From NCBI GenBank assembly GCA_029945445.1, contig JAQSCO010000053.1, positions 62,001 through 126,000 of the forward strand: 64,000 nt of DNA. Reading direction: 5' to 3'. Position numbers and translations under genes: made by a program. Below are positions 60,338 to 64,000 of this stretch, piece by piece; position 1 is the first letter of the stretch; the number at the start of each line of letters is the position of its first letter. The notes under the pieces were generated by a model, which worked only from the letters and a program-made list of their open reading frames with translations, was not told the origin of the DNA and did not search any database. Origin of the DNA: Lacunisphaera sp. GTDB lineage: Bacteria > Verrucomicrobiota > Verrucomicrobiia > Opitutales > Opitutaceae.

Positions 60338-61446
60338 TGAAAACCAACCTGCCACCCGTCCTCCTCGCCGCGCTTTTGCTCGGCCTGGCTGGCTGCCAGT
60401 CAGACAGCGCTTCCGCCGCCGCGCCGGCGCCGCGTCCGCCGCTGGCCTACGCGATCGGCGCCGATCTCTCGTTCCTCCGACAGGCTGAGTCACACGGTGC
60501 CGTCTTCAAGGACCAGGGCCAGCCGAAGCCCGGCCTGCAGATTTTCCGCGACCATGGCTACAACTGGATCCGGCTGCGCCTCTTCAACGCCCCGCCCGTC
60601 CTGCCCAACGACCTCGCCTACACCCTCGCGCTCGCCCGCGAGGCCCGGCAGCTGGGCTTCAAGTTCCTGCTCGATTTCCATTACTCCGACACGTGGGCCG
60701 ACCCGGCCAAGCAGTTTCTCCCGAAGGCCTGGGAGGGCAAGTCGCACGCCGAGCTGGTCACACTGATCCATGACTACACGCGCGACACGATCCGCGCCTT
60801 CCGCGAGGCCGGCGTGATGCCCGACATGGTCCAGCCCGGCAACGAGGTGATCAACGGCATGATGTGGCCCGACGGCCGGCTGCCGGGCAACTGGGACAAC
60901 TTCGCCGCGCTCCTCAAGTCCGCCATCGCCGGCGTCGACGCCGGCCGGGGCGACGCGCCGCGACCGCTCATCATGATCCACATCGACCGCGGCGGCGACG
61001 CGGCGGGCACGAAGGCGTTCTTCGACAAGTGGCACACTTACGGCGCGGACTACGACGTCATCGGCCAGAGCTATTACCCGTGGTGGCACGGCCCGATCCT
61101 CGACCTGCGCGAGAACTTGAACTTCATGGCCGAGACCTACCACAAGGACATCATCGTGGTGGAAGCCGCCTACAACTGGCGGACCGCCGAATACAGGGCC
61201 GGCGGCGCGCCGTTCCCCGAGACGCCCGAGGGCCAGCGCGAATTCCTCGAGGAGGTGAACCGCGCCGTCCTCGCCACGCCGCACCACCTCGGCAAGGGCG
61301 TGTTCTGGTGGGAACCCGCCGTGGCGCCCGGCAACCGCGGCATCGGCGGCCGCGGGATGTTCGACGCCGAGGGCAACGCCCTGCCCGTCATCTCGGTCTT
61401 CGACAGGTTCGCCAAGGGCCAGCCGCCCAAGCCCCACTTGCCTTAG
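60337..61446 (+). CDS. GH53 arabinogalactan endo-beta-1,4-galactanase lipoprotein
   Basis: 369 residues from ATG at 60337. Lipoprotein signal LLLGLAGCQSDS. The TIM barrel begins AIGADLSFLRQAESHG and has LQIFRDHGYNWIRLRLFNAP, KFLLDFHYSDTWADPAKQF. The catalytic pair is Glu170 (MVQPGNEVINGMMW, acid/base) and Glu276 (IIVVEAAYNW, nucleophile). It cuts beta-1,4-galactan, a side chain of rhamnogalacturonan I, presumably outside the cell as an outer-membrane lipoprotein. Confidence 0.95.
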   Translation: MKTNLPPVLLAALLLGLAGCQSDSASAAAPAPRPPLAYAIGADLSFLRQAESHGAVFKDQGQPKPGLQIFRDHGYNWIRLRLFNAPPVLPNDLAYTLALAREARQLGFKFLLDFHYSDTWADPAKQFLPKAWEGKSHAELVTLIHDYTRDTIRAFREAGVMPDMVQPGNEVINGMMWPDGRLPGNWDNFAALLKSAIAGVDAGRGDAPRPLIMIHIDRGGDAAGTKAFFDKWHTYGADYDVIGQSYYPWWHGPILDLRENLNFMAETYHKDIIVVEAAYNWRTAEYRAGGAPFPETPEGQREFLEEVNRAVLATPHHLGKGVFWWEPAVAPGNRGIGGRGMFDAEGNALPVISVFDRFAKGQPPKPHLP

Positions 61447-61451
61447 CTTAG

Positions 61452-61478
61452 CCGGCCCGGCGCCGGGCCGGACTTTTA
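61452..61478 (+). terminator. Terminator after the GH53 gene
   Basis: CCGGCCCGGC directly followed by its reverse complement GCCGGGCCGG (61452-61471), then ACTTTTACT. A perfect stem although the T-run is short (TTTT). Confidence 0.6.
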
Positions 61479-61545
61479 CTGTCCGACTTATTCCGCTTCG
61501 CCTTCGCCCGCCTTTCGTTCTGCCTGAGTCCACCCCACCCCGCCC

Positions 61546-62661
61546 ATGAAAGACCCCCGCCTGTTTGCCCTGCTGCTTGCCACCGGTGTGCTCGCCCGCG
61601 CCGCCGCCCCCGCCGCCTTCACCGACTGGCCGGCCGGCGCCGCGCCCGCCGAGGTTGGCCAGCGCGTGGCGGAGAACTTCGCCGCGCGCCCCTTCCAGTG
61701 GCAGAGCGACCCGAAGCGAAAGTTCATGATCTATCCGGAGACCTGCGCCTGGTATGGCGCGCTCGAGGTCGCCCGGCTGACGTCCGACGCGGATCTACAG
61801 AAACGGCTGGTCGCGAAATACGACGCGCTCCTCACCGAGGAGGGCGCGAAGAAGATCTCGCAGCAGGCCCACGTGGACTACCGCGTGTTCGGTGTGACGC
61901 CGCTCGAAATCTACCTCGTGACCAAGGATCCCAAGTTCCTCGCCGCCGGCCAGTATTTCGCCGACGCGCAATGGGCGCAGCCCACGCCCGACGGCATCAC
62001 CGCCGAGGCGCGCTACTGGATCGACGACATGTTCATGAGCCCCGCGCTGCAGGTGCAGGCCTGGCGCGCCACGCAGGACCCGAAGTATCTCGCCCGCGCC
62101 GCGCTCATGATGTCCGCCTACCTCGACAAGCTCCAGCAGTCCTCGGGGCTCTTCTACCATGCGCCCGACTCGCCGTTCTATTGGGGCCGCGGCAACGGCT
62201 GGGTCGCCGCCGGCATGGCCGAGCTGCTGCGCGAGCTGCCCAAGACCAACCCGCACCACGCGCGCATCCTTCAGGGTTACCAGGCGATGATGGCCGCGCT
62301 CCTGAAAACCCAGGGCGCGGACGGCATGTGGCGCCAGCTCCTCGACAAGCCCGAGTCGTGGGCCGAGTCCTCCTGCACCGGCATGTTCACCTTCGCCTTC
62401 GTCACCGGCGTGAAAAACGGCTGGCTTGACGAGGCGACCTACGCCCCGGCCGCCCGCAAGGCCTGGATCGCCCTCGTCGGCTACCTCGACGTCCACGCCG
62501 AGGTCCGCGAGGTCTGCGTCGGCACCAACAAGAGCCACCAGGAAACCAAGAGCGACGACCTGAAGGTGCAATACGACTTCTACCTCGCGCGTCCGCGCAA
62601 GACCGGCGACCTCCACGGCCAGGCCCCGATCCTCTGGACCGCGGCCGCCTTCCTGCGGTGA
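61546..62661 (+). CDS. GH105 (YteR/YesR-type) unsaturated rhamnogalacturonyl hydrolase
   Basis: 371 residues from ATG at 61546. Signal peptide LFALLLATGVLARAAA. The (alpha/alpha)6 barrel has EARYWIDDMFMSPALQVQAW with Asp160/161 as the catalytic acid region, SGLFYHAPDSPFYWGRGNGW, RQLLDKPESWAESSCTGMFT and QETKSDDLKVQYDFYLARP. GH105 releases unsaturated uronic acid from rhamnogalacturonan oligosaccharides made by lyases. Together with GH53 it points to pectin degradation. Separated from GH53 by the terminator at 61452. Confidence 0.93.
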   Translation: MKDPRLFALLLATGVLARAAAPAAFTDWPAGAAPAEVGQRVAENFAARPFQWQSDPKRKFMIYPETCAWYGALEVARLTSDADLQKRLVAKYDALLTEEGAKKISQQAHVDYRVFGVTPLEIYLVTKDPKFLAAGQYFADAQWAQPTPDGITAEARYWIDDMFMSPALQVQAWRATQDPKYLARAALMMSAYLDKLQQSSGLFYHAPDSPFYWGRGNGWVAAGMAELLRELPKTNPHHARILQGYQAMMAALLKTQGADGMWRQLLDKPESWAESSCTGMFTFAFVTGVKNGWLDEATYAPAARKAWIALVGYLDVHAEVREVCVGTNKSHQETKSDDLKVQYDFYLARPRKTGDLHGQAPILWTAAAFLR

Positions 62662-63356
62662 ACGCCCGCGACTGGGACCGGCTGGCGGCGGCCTACGCGG
62701 CCGAGGTGTGCGACATCTTCTCGCGCGACCGGCAAAACGTCATCGGCCGCTGGCTGAAATCCCGCGGCCTGCTCCGCCACCGCCGGACGGTCCTCGATGC
62801 CGGGTGCGGCATCGGTTCGTTTTTCAGGAAATACGGGCGGTCCTTCGGCCAAAAAACCGGCACCGACCACTCGCGGCGCATGCTGCAGATTGCGGCGGCC
62901 CGTTGCCGTGGCCTGCCTGACCTCACCTGGCAGCAGGCCGATGTGCAAAAGTTGCCGCCGGCACTGCGCGATTCCGCCGACCTCGTCGTCTGCTCGAACG
63001 TCATCACCTTCGTCTCCGCCGCCGCGTGCCGCCGCGCGCTGCGCGAGACCAGGCGCGGCGCGAAACCGGGCGGCTGGCTGCTGTTCATCCTGCCGGCGCT
63101 GGAGAGTCATGACGCCATCATCGCGCTCGAGACCGGCCGGCCGGCACCGCGCCGGGGCGCCACCGCCATCGTGCGGCGCGACGACCGCATGCAGCGCTTC
63201 TACACACGCACCGGCGCCCGCGAACTCGCGAATCGCGCCGGACTGCGCGCGGTGTCCGTGCAGAAGGTCTGGTATCCCTGGAGCGACGAGGGCATCACCC
63301 GCGCCCCGCGCGGCCACGAGCCGCCGTGGGACTGGCTGCTGACCGCCCGGCGATAA
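62658..63356 (+). CDS. SAM-dependent methyltransferase
   Basis: 232 residues from GTG at 62658, overlapping the GH105 stop as GTGA. Class I fold: RRTVLDAGCGIGSFFRKYGR (SAM site), TGTDHSRRMLQIAAARC, LTWQQADVQKLPPALRDSAD, VCSNVITFVSAAACRRALRE, KPGGWLLFILPALESHDAII. A methyltransferase of type 11. Target unknown; coupling with GH105 may be incidental or may reflect methylated sugar handling. Confidence 0.9.
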   Translation: MNARDWDRLAAAYAAEVCDIFSRDRQNVIGRWLKSRGLLRHRRTVLDAGCGIGSFFRKYGRSFGQKTGTDHSRRMLQIAAARCRGLPDLTWQQADVQKLPPALRDSADLVVCSNVITFVSAAACRRALRETRRGAKPGGWLLFILPALESHDAIIALETGRPAPRRGATAIVRRDDRMQRFYTRTGARELANRAGLRAVSVQKVWYPWSDEGITRAPRGHEPPWDWLLTARR

Positions 63357-63423
63357 CTGGACTGTAAGAAAGTGTTGGGTTTGCGGGCGGGACCGGGGTA
63401 GCGTGATCTGGTCGTCCCTCCCC

Positions 63424-64000
63424 ATGAAGCCGCTTCGCGCCTCGCTCGTGATCATTGCCACTGCCTTTGGTCTGCTCGCGGGCCCGGCGGCCGAAATTCC
63501 CGGCCTGCGCCCGGAGCATCCCCGCCTGCTGGCAACGAAGGCCGACTGGTCGCAGCTGGCGCAGCGCCTCAAGGCCGAGCCCGGCCTCGCGGCCTATCAC
63601 GAGGCACTGCTCGCGGCGGCGCGGCAGGAGCTGGACAAGCCGCCGGCGCGCTACGAGAAGACCGGCCGGCGCCTGCTCGGTATTTCGCGCGCGGTTCTGC
63701 AGCGGGTGGTCCTGCTCGCCTACGCCTGGCGCACCACGGGCGACGAGCGCTTCGCCCGCCGCGCCGAGGTTGAGCTGCTGGCCGTCGCCGCTTTTCCCGA
63801 CTGGAATCCCTCGCATTTTCTCGACGTCGGCGAGGCGACCGCGGCCTTCGCGCTCGGCTACGACTGGTTGTTTGAGGTTCTCACGCCCGCCGCCCGCCAC
63901 ACGATCCGCCAGGCCATTGTCGAAAAGGGCCTCACGCCGTTCGACCACGCCAGTGGCTGGCCCAAGACCGAGAACAACTGGAACCAGGTCTGCTTCGGCG
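63424..64000 (+). CDS. Heparinase II/III-family protein, truncated by window edge
   Basis: 192 codons from ATG at 63424, open to the right edge. Signal peptide IIATAFGLLAGPAAE, then IPGLRPEHPRLLATKADWSQ, LAYAWRTTGDERFARRAEVE, DWNPSHFLDVGEATAAFALG, and ENNWNQVCFG at the edge. These are the N-terminal (alpha/alpha) helices of heparinase II/III-like polysaccharide lyases. It continues the polysaccharide theme of the preceding genes. Confidence 0.88.
   Translation, partial: MKPLRASLVIIATAFGLLAGPAAEIPGLRPEHPRLLATKADWSQLAQRLKAEPGLAAYHEALLAAARQELDKPPARYEKTGRRLLGISRAVLQRVVLLAYAWRTTGDERFARRAEVELLAVAAFPDWNPSHFLDVGEATAAFALGYDWLFEVLTPAARHTIRQAIVEKGLTPFDHASGWPKTENNWNQVCFG

Overview
The window is GC-rich, gene-dense chromosomal DNA that fits a Verrucomicrobiota bacterium, most likely of the Opitutaceae type. 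The clues are a ribonucleotide reductase pair closely resembling the chlamydial class Ic enzyme (shared PVC-superphylum ancestry), a TonB-dependent receptor with an N-terminal carboxypeptidase-regulatory-like domain, a DUF1800/DUF1501 pair, many lipoproteins and TPR proteins, and plant-polysaccharide glycosidases. I saw no rRNA, tRNA, CRISPR array, intact insertion sequence or prophage. The lineage is an inference from gene content.

Region 1 (1-15067) is an envelope-protein island. A minus-strand operon encodes an M48 lipoprotein protease, a double TonB_C-domain protein, a YcfL-like lipoprotein and a membrane Ser/Thr kinase that runs off the left edge; a decayed plus-strand gene lies inside it. 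A plus-strand operon (4464-8263) encodes a membrane TPR/PEGA protein, a disordered secreted protein and an Asp-rich protein with two exact 5 x 39 bp repeat blocks. Convergent with it is a minus-strand operon (12752-8279): a MotA/TolQ/ExbB-type proton-channel subunit, an Hsp70/actin-fold ATPase-like protein, and two membrane-anchored von Willebrand A proteins whose single N-terminal helix carries an ExbD/MotB-like Asp. Divergent from it are three lipoproteins. I read this as an undescribed proton-driven envelope machine and rank it as the most interesting part of the window.

Region 2 (15009-25258) holds an oxidoreductase, peptidase T (pepT), a lipoprotein, a striking 23-bp perfect inverted repeat, an RluE-like pseudouridine synthase, an NADP-binding protein, two GT-C-type membrane proteins (one STT3/PglB-like, one TMTC-like with TPRs), a cNMP-binding protein and a hemolysin III homologue.

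Region 3 (25537-33957) has the TonB receptor and nrdB-nrdA. NrdB has Leu where the radical Tyr normally sits; NrdA appears to carry three ATP-cones.

Region 4 (34056-46284) is a mix: PilZ and stand-alone CheB-like proteins, small lipoproteins, an outer-membrane protein, a three-gene DUF1501/DUF1800 operon, a POT peptide transporter, sixA, an HD protein, an RsbRD-type histidine kinase and a Cys-cluster protein.

Region 5 (46331-56153) holds a beta-helix protein, gpt, a 30-residue membrane protein with its own terminator, engB, an OsmC protein, a YchJ protein, a SNF2 helicase, a gene remnant, a prepilin and a thioredoxin.

Region 6 (56205-64000) goes from an L,D-transpeptidase and a DUF1684 protein into a glycan-degradation cluster (six-hairpin glycosidase, GH53 galactanase, GH105 hydrolase, methyltransferase, heparinase II/III-like protein cut by the right edge) that points to pectin rhamnogalacturonan-I side chains.
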